A program made the position numbers and the translations under genes. This document shows positions 9,508-18,903 of a DNA stretch of 64,000 nucleotides, piece by piece (within the stretch, counting starts at the first letter, position 1; every line of letters begins with the position of its first letter). The notes under the pieces were generated by a model, which was not told the origin of the DNA, searched no databases, and was given only the letters and a program-made list of their open reading frames with translations. Source of the DNA: an uncultured Alphaproteobacteria bacterium (GTDB taxonomy: Bacteria; Pseudomonadota; Alphaproteobacteria; Micavibrionales; Micavibrionaceae); the NCBI GenBank assembly GCA_937923625.1, contig CALDTV010000023.1, positions 39,654-103,653 on the forward strand, read 5' to 3'.

Positions 9508-10938
9508 ATGAAAGCAAAGAAACTCTTTAAAGAAACCATTATTTACGGTGGCGCTGATTTTGTTGGGAAATTTATTGCCTTTATTACCTTCCCCATCATT
9601 GCCGCTACGCTGGGCCCAGAAGAATTTGGGTATCTTGATCTAATCCTGACCGTTACCACATTAAGCGGCATATTGATAAGCTGTGGCTTGAATGGTGCGA
9701 TAAATCGGTTTTATTGGGATGAAAATACGCCTGAAAAAGACCGCTCCCTTATTATTTCCAATGGATTATTCGTTTTATGTGGCTTTGCCGCCCTGCTGGT
9801 TGGCCTTGCCTGTTTTGTCATTCCTGTCATCTTTCAAGAAACGCGCTCCTTGCCCTTTGGCTATCAAGCCTTATTGGGGGCGACCATTTTAACAATCACA
9901 GCCCAACTCATTCGCTATTCGCTTGACGTTATTCGCCTCCAATTCGCACCTTTTAAATTTATGACAATCGCGCTTTTTGTCAAAATAATCTCAGCGGCAT
10001 TGGCTGTCTATGTGGTGGTCTATCTTAGCAAGGGAATTGACGGGCTTTTGATCATACGCGCTTTGGTTGGCGTTGCGGCAATTCCGTTAATCTTCTTTTT
10101 CATCAAAAAAGATTTGGTTTTTAAATTTGATACTCAATGGACAAAGAAATTATTGGCCTATGGCTATCCACTGATTTTTGCCAATATTGCTTTTTGGCTC
10201 TTTAGCGCGATTGACCGTTGGATGCTGGCCTATTTTTCATCTGTAGCGGAAACGGGAATTTATTCCCTCGCCTTTCGCCTATCGACTATTATTTTGTTTA
10301 TTTCATTGGCCTTAGGGCGCGCATGGAGCCCTTATGCGATTAAATTAAAAACAGAGAACCCAGCCTATAAAGAAATTTACGTAAATGTCTTTTTATTTTT
10401 AATTTACATTATGCTGGTTGCAGCAGGCACATTGGCCTTATTTTCAGGGGAATTTATAACGTTATTATTGCCAGACTCTTATGCCTCAAGCGCCATTCCT
10501 TTAACGATATTATGCTTTTCTATCATCTTTCAAGCCACACAACAAATCACCATTATTGGCATTACGATTGAAAAGAAAACACACTTACAAGCAAAAATTG
10601 TCTGGTTCGCAGCTTTCGCTAATTTTACTTTAAACTTCTTTTTAATCCCCACTTTTGGCGCAACAGGGGCGGCCATCGCAACACTTTTGTCTTATTTCAT
10701 TTTGACGGGTTCTTACTTTTATTTCACCCAACGATTACATAGATTGCCATTTGATAAGAAGAAAATTATTTGCTTTATAATTGCAGGGATAACCCTATTA
10801 ATCACATCTATAATTGGCTATAACAACGAAATTATGTGGCATTTCATTATGGTGAAAATAATTATTGGATTTTTAATTTTTGGCCTTTCAGCGTGGCTAT
10901 TACCCTTCAAACAGCTACAAAATTTGTTAAATAAATAA
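9508..10938 (+). CDS. wzx: Wzx-type oligosaccharide flippase
   Basis: A 476-residue polytopic protein of the MOP superfamily (polysaccharide transporter type), which moves undecaprenyl-linked repeat units across the inner membrane. It shows the regular run of about 14 hydrophobic helices, with N-terminal LFKETIIYGGADFVGKFIAF, the ATLGPEEFGYLDL motif near residue 40 typical of Wzx and other MOP proteins, and a C-terminal polysaccharide-synthesis domain (TTFGATGAAIATLLSY-like at about 385). It starts a plus-strand operon with the two following GT4 genes (14-bp gap, then a 4-bp overlap). No wzy or wzz is visible in this window. Confidence 0.85.
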   Translation: MKAKKLFKETIIYGGADFVGKFIAFITFPIIAATLGPEEFGYLDLILTVTTLSGILISCGLNGAINRFYWDENTPEKDRSLIISNGLFVLCGFAALLVGLACFVIPVIFQETRSLPFGYQALLGATILTITAQLIRYSLDVIRLQFAPFKFMTIALFVKIISAALAVYVVVYLSKGIDGLLIIRALVGVAAIPLIFFFIKKDLVFKFDTQWTKKLLAYGYPLIFANIAFWLFSAIDRWMLAYFSSVAETGIYSLAFRLSTIILFISLALGRAWSPYAIKLKTENPAYKEIYVNVFLFLIYIMLVAAGTLALFSGEFITLLLPDSYASSAIPLTILCFSIIFQATQQITIIGITIEKKTHLQAKIVWFAAFANFTLNFFLIPTFGATGAAIATLLSYFILTGSYFYFTQRLHRLPFDKKKIICFIIAGITLLITSIIGYNNEIMWHFIMVKIIIGFLIFGLSAWLLPFKQLQNLLNK

Positions 10939-10952
10939 TAAAAATGGCATAG

Positions 10953-12116
10953 ATGACAAAGCGTGTTTTAATATTAGGATTGGTAGATCCAAGCGGAAAC
11001 CCCAGACCGCGCCGCATGATAGAATTATGCCATAGCTTAGGCTACCATATCTCCTGCGCCAGCTTTCCTTTAAAAAATGCGCTACCGATTGACGTACAAT
11101 ATAATTTTAAACGCCCCGCGATGACATTCGCAAGCCGCCTATTGCGCAAAATAATTGGGGCTTCAGCCTCACTTTTAAACTCCGCTTTTTTAACCGATAA
11201 ATTATATGAAAGCCGTTGGAGTTTAAAGAAAATACAGCGTGATTTAAAACAGCAAAATTTTGATCTTATTGTCGTCGAAGACTTACAGCTTTTAAGCCTC
11301 GCTTTTAAAATTAAAAACAATGCAAAAATCATTTTTGATGCGCGGGAATATTACCCCCTCCAGCTAGAGAACAGTCTCTTTTGGCGGTTAACCGAAAAAA
11401 GAACTCGCATACGCCTTTGCCGAACATATCTTGGCCAATGTGACCGCGTTATGACAGTCTCCCCTGGCTTGGCGGCAAAATATAAACAGGAATTCAATAT
11501 TGATCCTATCCTGATCCGCAGCATGCCAAATTTTGTCGATCACAAGCCTGTAAAAATGGAAGATGATAAAATCAAAATGGTTCATCATGGCGTCGCAAAT
11601 TATAATAGGAAGCTTGAAAATATTGTTGAAACGATGCGCCATGTGGATGGGCGTTATTCACTCGATTTTTACTTAACAGGAAGCGCCGCTTATCAAAATA
11701 AATTAAAAGACAGCGCAAAGGACTTAAAAAATATTCAATTTCTACCACCGATTGAATTTACAAAAATTATTACTAGTTTAAACCAATATGATATTGGGCT
11801 TTGCTTTATTTATCCATCAACTTTTAATCTTAAATATTGCCTACCAAATAAATTGTTTGAGTTCATACAGGCGCGTCTAGCGGTTATTTCGGGCCCGCTT
11901 ATTGATGTAGAGGACATTATTAAAGACCATGAAGCAGGCTTTGTTTCTGATAGTTTTGAGCCAAAAGAGATGGCCGATTTGCTCAACAGCCTTCAAACAG
12001 AAGATATAGCCCAAGCCAAGAAAAACTCCCACAAGGCCGCAAAAACACTTAATTACGAAGAAGAAAGCCTTCAGGTCAAGAGCCTTATTCATCAGTTAAT
12101 CGGGGAAGACGCTTGA
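10953..12116 (+). CDS. GT4-like glycosyltransferase
   Basis: A 387-residue GT-B fold protein. The N-terminal half starts with VLILGLVDPSGNPRPRRM and has FDLIVVEDLQLLSLAFKIKNNAKIIFDAREYYP, a GT4-like donor/acceptor cleft region. The C-terminal half has the DIGLCFIYPSTFNLKYCLPNKLFEFIQARL segment, matching the E-x7-E-like nucleotide-sugar site of GT4 enzymes (PNKLFEFI). No signal peptide or membrane span; predicted cytoplasmic or peripheral. Its stop overlaps the next gene's TTG start. Donor sugar and linkage are unknown. Confidence 0.75.
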   Translation: MTKRVLILGLVDPSGNPRPRRMIELCHSLGYHISCASFPLKNALPIDVQYNFKRPAMTFASRLLRKIIGASASLLNSAFLTDKLYESRWSLKKIQRDLKQQNFDLIVVEDLQLLSLAFKIKNNAKIIFDAREYYPLQLENSLFWRLTEKRTRIRLCRTYLGQCDRVMTVSPGLAAKYKQEFNIDPILIRSMPNFVDHKPVKMEDDKIKMVHHGVANYNRKLENIVETMRHVDGRYSLDFYLTGSAAYQNKLKDSAKDLKNIQFLPPIEFTKIITSLNQYDIGLCFIYPSTFNLKYCLPNKLFEFIQARLAVISGPLIDVEDIIKDHEAGFVSDSFEPKEMADLLNSLQTEDIAQAKKNSHKAAKTLNYEEESLQVKSLIHQLIGEDA

Positions 12117-13201
12117 AGCTGGTTTACCTCACATTAGAAGCACCGCGCGAAGGCCAAGCAAGCTATGTTCATGTGCATGAAATTATTGCTGGCCTAAAAA
12201 AACGCGGCGTTAATGTCTCTCTCTACCAACCTTATTACACCCATAAAAAAAGCTCTCCTAACTTATTGTTACGCTTGTTGCTATCCATTCCGTTACAATG
12301 TCAATTATGGTGGAACTGGCCAAAAGGTGGCGTTTTATATATGCGGGCGCATTACATGGCTTTTCCATCAGCTGTCATTGCGCGGCTTTTTAAAATACCG
12401 ATTATCCATGAGATAAATGGCCCCTATGGAGATGTCTTTGTAACATATCCGCGTTTAAATTTTTTCAAAAATATCCTAATCCGGAGCCAACGTTGGCAGT
12501 ATAAAAAAGCCACAAGGCTTATTGCAGTCACAAAGGAATTAGTTGAATGGGCGAACAAAGAAGCTGAGCGAAAAGACACCGTCTTTATATCAAACGGTGC
12601 GAACACCAAAATATTCACACCAGATTTACCAAAACCAAAAGACGCCCCAGCGCAATATGTTGTGTTCTTTGGCGGACTCACGCGTTGGCATGGCGTTGAT
12701 GTGATGATTGATGCCTGCGCCAAGCCACATTGGCCAGATAATGTTAAATTATTGGTTATTGGGGACGGTCAAAAAAGCAATAGCGTGATAAATGCAGCAA
12801 AAACCAATGATAAGATTATCTTTAAAGGCCGCTTGCCTTATAAGGAAGTCGCGCCGTACGTCACACATGCCATTGCAGGGTTAGTCATGATTGGCGACCC
12901 AGCAAAACGTTCCGCAACGGGCGTCTTTCCTTTAAAATTATTTGAAACTTTGGCCTGCGCCACACCTGCACTGGTGAGTGATCTGCCAGGACAATCTGAT
13001 TTCATCAAAGAACATAAATGCGGTATCGTTATCCCAATGGATGATGCCAATACCCTCGCCACAGAGGTCGCCAACCTCAGCAACAACCCAAATTTAAGAA
13101 AAGACCTAGGGCAAAATGGTCACCAAGCCGTTTTAACAAATCATAGCTGGGACAGCCGTGCGCAAGACACATTAGATATTATCAAGAACTTGAAAGCATA
13201 A
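12113..13201 (+). CDS. GT4 family glycosyltransferase
   Basis: A 362-residue GT-B enzyme. N-terminal LVYLTLEAPREGQASYVHVHEI is typical of GT4 acceptor domains. The C-terminal domain has VVFFGGLTRWHGVDVMIDA, LLVIGDG near residue 220 and the nucleotide-sugar contact region FPLKLFETLACATPALVSDLPG near residue 265. The chosen start is a TTG at 12113 that overlaps the preceding gene's TGA (TTGA), consistent with translational coupling; the protein would lose its first beta strand with any later start. It is the last gene of the Wzx-GT-GT unit and is followed by an intrinsic terminator at 13211-13238. Confidence 0.85.
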   Translation: MKLVYLTLEAPREGQASYVHVHEIIAGLKKRGVNVSLYQPYYTHKKSSPNLLLRLLLSIPLQCQLWWNWPKGGVLYMRAHYMAFPSAVIARLFKIPIIHEINGPYGDVFVTYPRLNFFKNILIRSQRWQYKKATRLIAVTKELVEWANKEAERKDTVFISNGANTKIFTPDLPKPKDAPAQYVVFFGGLTRWHGVDVMIDACAKPHWPDNVKLLVIGDGQKSNSVINAAKTNDKIIFKGRLPYKEVAPYVTHAIAGLVMIGDPAKRSATGVFPLKLFETLACATPALVSDLPGQSDFIKEHKCGIVIPMDDANTLATEVANLSNNPNLRKDLGQNGHQAVLTNHSWDSRAQDTLDIIKNLKA

Positions 13202-13210
13202 AAGACATAA

Positions 13211-13238
13211 AAAAAAGCGCATAGAAACGCGCTTTTAT
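13211..13238 (+). terminator. Intrinsic terminator of the polysaccharide operon
   Basis: An A-run, a GCGC arm at 13217-13220, an 8-nt loop and a GCGC arm at 13229-13232 followed by TTTTATT. A-T pairing extends the stem. It lies 10 bp after the last glycosyltransferase stop and can act on both strands, since the small minus-strand gene at 13270 ends just beyond it. Confidence 0.75.
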
Positions 13239-13269
13239 TCATAGCTAAAAAATTTCTATTTTAAAAAAA

Positions 13270-13461
13270 CTAATATGCTTTTGTTACACCATCAGAGACA
13301 GCCTTTTCAGCGTTCACTTTCGACATAATACAGCAAATTGTTGTACTACATTTTGGGCAGGCTCCCTTGGCCATAAAGCCACCTTTTTTTGTTTGGTGAA
13401 TGGCTGGATCTTTTAATTCAACCCCTTTTTCTTTACATTTAACGCAATATCCTGAAATCAT
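13270..13461 (-). CDS. Small zinc-ribbon protein (DUF5679-like)
   Basis: A 63-residue protein beginning MISGYCVKCKEKG and containing a second Cys pair in ACPKCSTTICC. This Cys4 pattern with KDPAIHQTKKGGFMAKGACP between resembles the DUF5679 family of small zinc-ribbon proteins common in bacteria and archaea, whose function is not established. The gene stands alone with its own AG-rich leader (AGGGAGA before the ATG) and converges on the glycosyltransferase operon terminator. Confidence 0.7.
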   Translation of the reverse strand: MISGYCVKCKEKGVELKDPAIHQTKKGGFMAKGACPKCSTTICCIMSKVNAEKAVSDGVTKAY

Positions 13462-13646
13462 ATGATTATCTCCCTGTAAAAGATTTGAATCTGTTATTAC
13501 CTTACATTCTACACGCCTATGAGCGCTTTAAATAGGGAATATTGAAATTAAATGTGCTTATGGTTAATGAAGGGCTCTGTTTATATGCTTTACAACCTTT
13601 TTTCTAGCTTAGAAGCTTGCCCTTCTATAAGCTTCTTTCGATTATT

Positions 13647-16346
13647 ATGATAGAAAAAACAGCAACTTATTGTTTTCTTTGCGGCTCCTTGCTTATTGCA
13701 CTTGGGGCTGCCGTTATGATGGGCTGGTACATCGATAGCCAGACACTCATTCAGATTTATCCTTCATTTGCCCCGATGCAATATAACACCGCACTGGGCT
13801 TTTTGCTAAGTGGCGTAGCCCTGATTTGCTTAATAAAAAAACAAAGAAGGACGACCAAAATACTTGGCTACCTGATTGGATTGCTGGGAATTACGACACT
13901 TTTTCAATATATCTTCCATGTTAATTTTGGGATTGATCAATTATTAATGGATCAATCGATCATGACCCGCACATCACATGTGGGGCGCATGGCGCCCAAT
14001 ACTGCGCTTTGCTTTACCCTAACAGGGCTGTTTTTTGTGTTAGGACGCGACAAACATAAAATTGGCATTGGTATTTCTGTTACTATTTTAATCTTTTCTG
14101 CGATGGCATTGGCCGCCTACATACTTAAAGCCGACAGCATGCATGGGTGGGGTAATTTAACCCGCATGGCCCTTCACACGACTTTGGGCTTTGTGATGAT
14201 TGGCTCTGCCTTATCCCTTGTCTTCACGAGACGCAATCAAGATTTAAATTGGCAAAGAACACTCCCCCTTTCAATTTTCTTAATCACAATTGCAATAACA
14301 TTATTCGCATGGCAAACGATCAGAGATACCATCCAAGCAAAAAACCAATCTTATTTCGAAAAAATAACAGCGGATACCAAGCAGAATTTACAAACAGTTT
14401 ATAAAGCTTATGAGCAGAGCTTGTGGGGCGGTTTGGGATTATTTTACGCCTCTAAATCCGTTGAACCAGATGAGTGGAAAAAATTTGTTTCGGCACTTCA
14501 AATTGAAGATAAATTGCCCGGGATTAATGGTGTTGGCTATATTGATTACGTTCAGGAAAGCCAACTTCAAAGATATTTAGGCAAAACACGTCAGGAAATT
14601 CCCGATTTCAGAAATAAACCACGCACAGCATATGATGATAAATTTATTATTCGTTATATTGAACCAATTGATAAAAATATCAAAGCCATAGGGCTTGATA
14701 TTGGCTTTGAAAAAAATAGACGCAACGCGGCTGAAAAATCCAGAGATACTGGTCAACCAGCACTCACGCAAAAAATTATCCTTGTTCAGGATCAGGAGAA
14801 AGCCCCAGGATTTTTATTGTTACTCCCCCGTTATGAAGACGGATATACCCCCGCAACAATCCAAGAACGCCGAGAAAAAATTCTTGGGTGGGTGTATGCC
14901 CCCTTCATTGGAAAAGATCTATTTGGTAATTTAAATACGCTGGAGAAAGACCAACTTTCTTATCAGGTTTATGACGGTGAGATGACCACCACAGAGAATT
15001 TGATATACGCCAATAGCACAGCTCCTCTAAATCCAAAATTTATGCACCAAGATCAAATTATTGTTGCAGGACAAAAATGGACGATTAATTGGCAAAGCGG
15101 CGCTTTATTTGCCCCCCCTATCAAACAAAATTCCGCTTACTTTATTTTATTATTTGGCACATTATTTTCTTTCTTTATTTTCTATATTTTAAACAAACTT
15201 GTTCATATCCAAGAGAAAATTTCCGAAGAAGTGACGATCAAAACAGCGGAAGTGAAATCTTCTGCCGCCTTACTGGAGCTTGTTTATGAGACTATTCCTG
15301 ATTTAATTTTTGTGAAGGATTCTCAATTTCGTATTGTTTCTGCCAACAAGTCGTTCTTAAAACTTTATCCAGCGGAAAAACAAGATTCAATTATTGGCAC
15401 AACAACATTGGAAAAACACAAACCAGAAGAAGCAGAAGAATTTTTAAAAGATGACCGAAGAGCTTTTAAAGAAGGGCAAGTCACGACAGAGGAGACCATT
15501 ACCTTTCCCAATGGCAATGTACGAACTTTACTAACACAAAAAATTCGTTTCGAAGATGCCAAAGGCGAAAAGTTCATATTAGGTGTTGCAAATGACATCA
15601 CCGATCGCAAGCTATCTGAATTAGAACTTATGCGCTCTAACTCAGAGTTAGAACGTTTTGCTTATATTGCGTCGCATGATCTGCAAGAGCCTTTGCGGAT
15701 GATTAATAATTTCACCCATTTGTTAGATGCAGAATACGCAAAAGATTTTGATAGCACCGCTTCAGAATATATGAGCTTTATAATGGATGCGGCAAAACGC
15801 ATGCAGGCGCTTATTACCGATATTTTGGAATATTCCCGCCTTGAATCAGAAGAGATTGGTTGGTCAGAATTTAATTGTATGGATTCGATTGTTGTTGCCT
15901 TAAAAAACCTCAAAGACCCGATTGATGAAACAGAAGCACAAATATCTGTAGGGACAATGCCAACAATTTACGCAAACCCCATTCGATTCTCGCGCCTCAT
16001 GCAGAATTTAATCGGGAATGCGATAAAATATCGATCTGCTGATAGGACACTAAAAATTGACATATCATGTGAAGACGTGGATAATGAGTTGTTGTTTAGC
16101 GTTAAAGACAACGCGATTGGTATGGAAGAAAAATACCTAGATCAGATCTTCGTTATCTTTAAACGTCTTCACAATAAAGACCAATATGGCGGAACAGGTA
16201 TTGGACTGTCTATATGTAAGAAAATCGTCGAAAGTTTTGGTGGAACGCTAACGGTTTCATCAGAACACGGCGTCGGAAGCGAATTTAGTTTCACGATCCC
16301 AAAGAAAAAAATAGCTGACTCAACAGAAAGTAAGAGCAATGAATAA
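13647..16346 (+). CDS. CHASE-PAS hybrid-type sensor histidine kinase (transmembrane)
   Basis: About 899 residues. In order: an N-terminal block of several membrane helices (to about residue 225), a periplasmic CHASE domain (YEQSLWGGLGLFYASK through LLLLPRYEDGY, about 255-410), a further helix near 500, a PAS domain (about 545-650), a HisKA domain with the phospho-acceptor in FAYIASHDLQEPLRMINNF (near 675) and a HATPase_c domain (NLIGNAIKYR, YGGTGIGLSICKKIV). The G1 box reads DNAIGM in place of the usual DNGIG, so the first glycine is Ala. The ATG at 13647 is used; a TTG at 13617 would add 10 residues. It overlaps the receiver gene by 8 bp. The SHDLQEPLR H-box groups it with phytochrome-type kinases that signal to Rcp1-like receivers. 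Confidence 0.9.
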   Translation: MIEKTATYCFLCGSLLIALGAAVMMGWYIDSQTLIQIYPSFAPMQYNTALGFLLSGVALICLIKKQRRTTKILGYLIGLLGITTLFQYIFHVNFGIDQLLMDQSIMTRTSHVGRMAPNTALCFTLTGLFFVLGRDKHKIGIGISVTILIFSAMALAAYILKADSMHGWGNLTRMALHTTLGFVMIGSALSLVFTRRNQDLNWQRTLPLSIFLITIAITLFAWQTIRDTIQAKNQSYFEKITADTKQNLQTVYKAYEQSLWGGLGLFYASKSVEPDEWKKFVSALQIEDKLPGINGVGYIDYVQESQLQRYLGKTRQEIPDFRNKPRTAYDDKFIIRYIEPIDKNIKAIGLDIGFEKNRRNAAEKSRDTGQPALTQKIILVQDQEKAPGFLLLLPRYEDGYTPATIQERREKILGWVYAPFIGKDLFGNLNTLEKDQLSYQVYDGEMTTTENLIYANSTAPLNPKFMHQDQIIVAGQKWTINWQSGALFAPPIKQNSAYFILLFGTLFSFFIFYILNKLVHIQEKISEEVTIKTAEVKSSAALLELVYETIPDLIFVKDSQFRIVSANKSFLKLYPAEKQDSIIGTTTLEKHKPEEAEEFLKDDRRAFKEGQVTTEETITFPNGNVRTLLTQKIRFEDAKGEKFILGVANDITDRKLSELELMRSNSELERFAYIASHDLQEPLRMINNFTHLLDAEYAKDFDSTASEYMSFIMDAAKRMQALITDILEYSRLESEEIGWSEFNCMDSIVVALKNLKDPIDETEAQISVGTMPTIYANPIRFSRLMQNLIGNAIKYRSADRTLKIDISCEDVDNELLFSVKDNAIGMEEKYLDQIFVIFKRLHNKDQYGGTGIGLSICKKIVESFGGTLTVSSEHGVGSEFSFTIPKKKIADSTESKSNE

Positions 16347-16779
16347 AGGTAAAGCAATTGAAATTCTTCTCGTTGAAGATAACAAAGGCGATATTTTCCT
16401 GACCAAGAAGGCCTTTGAAAAAGCCAAAATAATAAATAACATCCACGTCGCCATGGACGGGGAAGAGGCAATATCTATGTTATTAAAAGAAGGGGAACAT
16501 GAAAATTTACCAACCCCCGACATTGTTTTACTAGATATAAATCTACCCAAAAAATCTGGTGTCGAAGTATTAGAAGACATGAAAAAGCATGAACGTTTAA
16601 AAAGAATACCCGTTGTTATTCTTACCAGTTCGCAAGCAGAACGCGACATTGTTAAAACATATGATTTGCATGCCAATAGTTACATTGTGAAGCCTATCAA
16701 CTTGGAAAACTTTAAAGATGTTGTTTCTGCGATCGAAGATTTTTGGTTCAGCGTTGTTGTTCTGCCAAAATTAGATTAA
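16339..16779 (+). CDS. Rcp1-like single-domain response regulator
   Basis: A 146-residue CheY-fold receiver with the acidic pair in LLVEDNKGD, the phospho-acceptor Asp in IVLLDINLPKKSG (near 61), the switch Thr in VVILTSS and the conserved Lys in YIVKPINLENF. There is no output domain. The HisKA H-box type of the overlapping kinase gene and this Rcp1-type sequence form a common pair, so it is probably the direct phospho-acceptor. The 8-bp overlap with the kinase supports translational coupling. It ends 22 bp before a convergent receiver gene. Confidence 0.9.
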   Translation: MNKGKAIEILLVEDNKGDIFLTKKAFEKAKIINNIHVAMDGEEAISMLLKEGEHENLPTPDIVLLDINLPKKSGVEVLEDMKKHERLKRIPVVILTSSQAERDIVKTYDLHANSYIVKPINLENFKDVVSAIEDFWFSVVVLPKLD

Positions 16780-16800
16780 CAAAGTGTGTATCTCAAGATT

Positions 16801-17343
16801 TTAGTTAGATAGCTTCGAGCTAGAGCCGAAATTAATTTTGGCTTCTGCTTTATCTATTTCAGCCAAAACCTCATTTAGCTCCGCTAACACTAATGGTTTT
16901 TTTAAATACCCATTCGCATGAAGCTGGTAAGCATCTTGAATCTTTTGTCCCGATTGATCTGATGTTAATAAGATAACAGGAAAATCAGAGGTGATTGGAT
17001 GATTACGAATTCTCTCTAAAACTTCAATACCATTCATTTCAGGCATATGTAAGTCGAGAAAGATAATAGGCATATGCTCATCAGAATAATCCATGTCATC
17101 ATATAGGCCATTATTTTCTAAACATTCAAACAAATCATCGGCGCAACGCATGGGGCGTATTTCTTGCACTTTCCCAGATTTCTCTAACATGATGCCAGCA
17201 TGTAGCCTGTCATCTTGGTCATCATCAACAATATAGGCTACGCTTCTCATAACTTCCTGCTCATGCGCATGATCAGAATAGCGCTCATAGATGTCCGCCT
17301 CACTTGATGCATGAATTTGATTTAAAATATCTTTACGACGCAT
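16801..17343 (-). CDS. Single-domain response regulator (Rcp1-like)
   Basis: A 180-residue receiver with an N-terminal extension of about 30 residues before AYIVDDDQDDRLHAG. It carries the acidic cluster DDDQDD, the phospho-acceptor Asp in IIFLDLHMPEMNGIEVL, the Thr in VILLTSDQSG and the Lys in YLKKPLVLAELN. No DNA-binding or enzymatic domain is present. It is the downstream member of a minus-strand pair with the receiver at 17364, 20 bp away. The two share a KKPL/HKPL ending and the D-DDQDD start and probably arose by duplication. Confidence 0.88.
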   Translation of the reverse strand: MRRKDILNQIHASSEADIYERYSDHAHEQEVMRSVAYIVDDDQDDRLHAGIMLEKSGKVQEIRPMRCADDLFECLENNGLYDDMDYSDEHMPIIFLDLHMPEMNGIEVLERIRNHPITSDFPVILLTSDQSGQKIQDAYQLHANGYLKKPLVLAELNEVLAEIDKAEAKINFGSSSKLSN

Positions 17344-17363
17344 TTTATACTTTCAAATAAAAA

Positions 17364-17873
17364 TTACCACAACTCTTCAGGCGGCCATTGCCATGCTTGG
17401 GGTAAATATCTTTCAATGTTTCTAACATTTAATGGTTTGTGTAAATAACCATTAGCGCCAGATTTATAAGCTTCTAATACTGTTTTCCTATCATTTTGAC
17501 TTGATAAAATAACAATCGGAATCTCTTTCATAAAATTATCAGAGCGAATATCTTCTATTACCTCTAACCCATTCATCTTTGGCATATGCATATCCAAAAC
17601 AATTAACAAAGGATTGTACCGTATCACTGAATGATCATAAAAGCCTTCTTCTTTCATGTAAGAAATCAAATCAACCCCACTAGGTAAAGCTTTAACGTCG
17701 CGCACATGACGCGATCTGTTAAATTTACGAATAGCAAACTCACGATCATCCTGATCATCATCAACCAACATAATCGTGCATGGTTTAATCACGCGATACG
17801 ATCGAGGCACACGTAAATCAGTTTCAGTTTTAAACATGTTCATATGTGAGTTCATATTTTTTCCCTTTTTCAA
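17364..17873 (-). CDS. Single-domain response regulator (Rcp1-like)
   Basis: A 169-residue receiver. The first 30 residues are a basic lead-in; then IMLVDDDQDDREFAIRKF gives the acidic pocket, LIVLDMHMPKMNGLEVIEDI the phospho-acceptor Asp, IVILSSQND the Ser/Thr switch and YLHKPLNVRNI the Lys. It has no output domain. With the receiver at 16801-17343 it forms a two-gene unit, so one kinase (13647-16346) may feed three receivers. The start used follows a run of Lys; an internal ATG (MNSHMNMFK) could also serve. Confidence 0.87.
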   Translation of the reverse strand: MKKGKNMNSHMNMFKTETDLRVPRSYRVIKPCTIMLVDDDQDDREFAIRKFNRSRHVRDVKALPSGVDLISYMKEEGFYDHSVIRYNPLLIVLDMHMPKMNGLEVIEDIRSDNFMKEIPIVILSSQNDRKTVLEAYKSGANGYLHKPLNVRNIERYLPQAWQWPPEELW

Positions 17874-17941
17874 GACCTGCGGATAAAAGATAAAATTTTA
17901 TGTATTTTTCACCATATGTTTTATGCATTAATAAAAAGTTA

Positions 17942-17961
17942 AAAATACGAACGTATTTTTT
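17942..17961. repeat. Perfect inverted repeat upstream of recombinase remnant
   Basis: AAAAATACG and CGTATTTTT flank a 2-nt centre (AA). The centre is too small for a good hairpin, so a dimeric operator or a scar at the edge of the truncated element is more likely than a terminator. It lies about 70 bp upstream of the receiver gene start on the minus strand and 20 bp before the recombinase fragment. Confidence 0.5.
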
Positions 17962-17978
17962 ATTATGCATAATAAAAT

Positions 17979-18776
17979 TTGGAGGGTGGCATCATTCAAA
18001 ACCCTTTCTATTGCGGAAACATGAAAATTAAAGGTGAAATTCACCCTCACATATACGAAACCATCATCTCCCAAAACTTGTTTGATAAGTGCCAGATTGT
18101 TCGAACTAGTCGAGCACAAAACAGAACCATCACCACACAAAAAAAGCAGTTTTTGTTTAGCGGTCTCATTAAGTGTGCTGTATCAGACAGACAAGTAACC
18201 TGTGATTTGAAGAAAGGAAAATACGTCTACTTAATCTGTCGCAATCCAGAAAATCATAAGAAAAAGATGTGGATTCGTGAAAAAGACGTGCTTGAGCAAA
18301 TTGAAACAGCACTGCAACCGTTGATGATACCAGACGAAGAAATTAACACTATTATTGCATATATTAAGAAAACCAGTGCATCAGAGCAGTCAGACCACCG
18401 TGATAACCAGCGCAAATACCGCAAAGAACTGTCAGATGTAGACACCCAGATTGACCGATTAACTGATTTGTTAGTTAATAATTACATCACAGAAGACGCT
18501 TACAGACGCAAATGTGCTCAATTACAAGTGCAACGTAATGAATTAGATAAGCAACTAACAATCAGGCACATCACTGCGAAAGAAACTGAACAAGCGTTGA
18601 TAAAGCTGGTTAAATTCATGAACAAAATAGAAGTTGTCATAAAAAGTTCGAAAAATGATCAAATACGCATGCTTCTAAAAACACTTTTTTCGAACTTGTA
18701 TCTAAACGGACGAAACGTACGCTATGATTGGGTTTCGGGTATGTGGAAGGGCTGTAACGCAAGGTTAAATCAAGAA
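17979..18776 (+). pseudogene. Serine recombinase, C-terminal remnant
   Basis: The frame opens with GGIIQNPFYCGNMKIKGEIHP, the start of the recombinase domain of large serine recombinases, and continues through a degenerate zinc ribbon (SGLIKCAVSDRQVTC through YLICRN) and the coiled-coil segment with DTQIDRLTDLLVNNYITEDAYRRK. The whole N-terminal resolvase catalytic domain, including its nucleophilic Ser, is missing. The reading frame runs on without its own stop through tRNA-Gln and into tRNA-Thr (stop at 18936-18938), producing the familiar false C-terminus GFEPLA; the real protein must have ended or been cut near 18770. This is therefore a broken gene, and probably a scar of an element that entered near the tRNA pair. 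Confidence 0.75.
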
Positions 18777-18851
18777 TGGCTGGGGTGGCAGGATTCGAAC
18801 CTGCGCATGCCGATACCAAAAACCAGTGCCTTACCGCTTGGCTACACCCCA
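18777..18851 (-). tRNA. tRNA-Gln (anticodon TTG)
   Basis: Reverse complement folds as a 75-nt cloverleaf starting TGGGGTGTAGCC and ending with an encoded CCA (complement of TGG at 18777-18779). The anticodon loop is TTTTGGT, giving TTG. The sequence is very close to E. coli tRNA-Gln, with the GGTTCGAATCC T-arm intact. Confidence 0.95.
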
Positions 18852-18903
18852 ACAATTATAAAAGATCATGGTAAGATAGGCAGATCTTTTAACGAAAGGA
18901 AAA

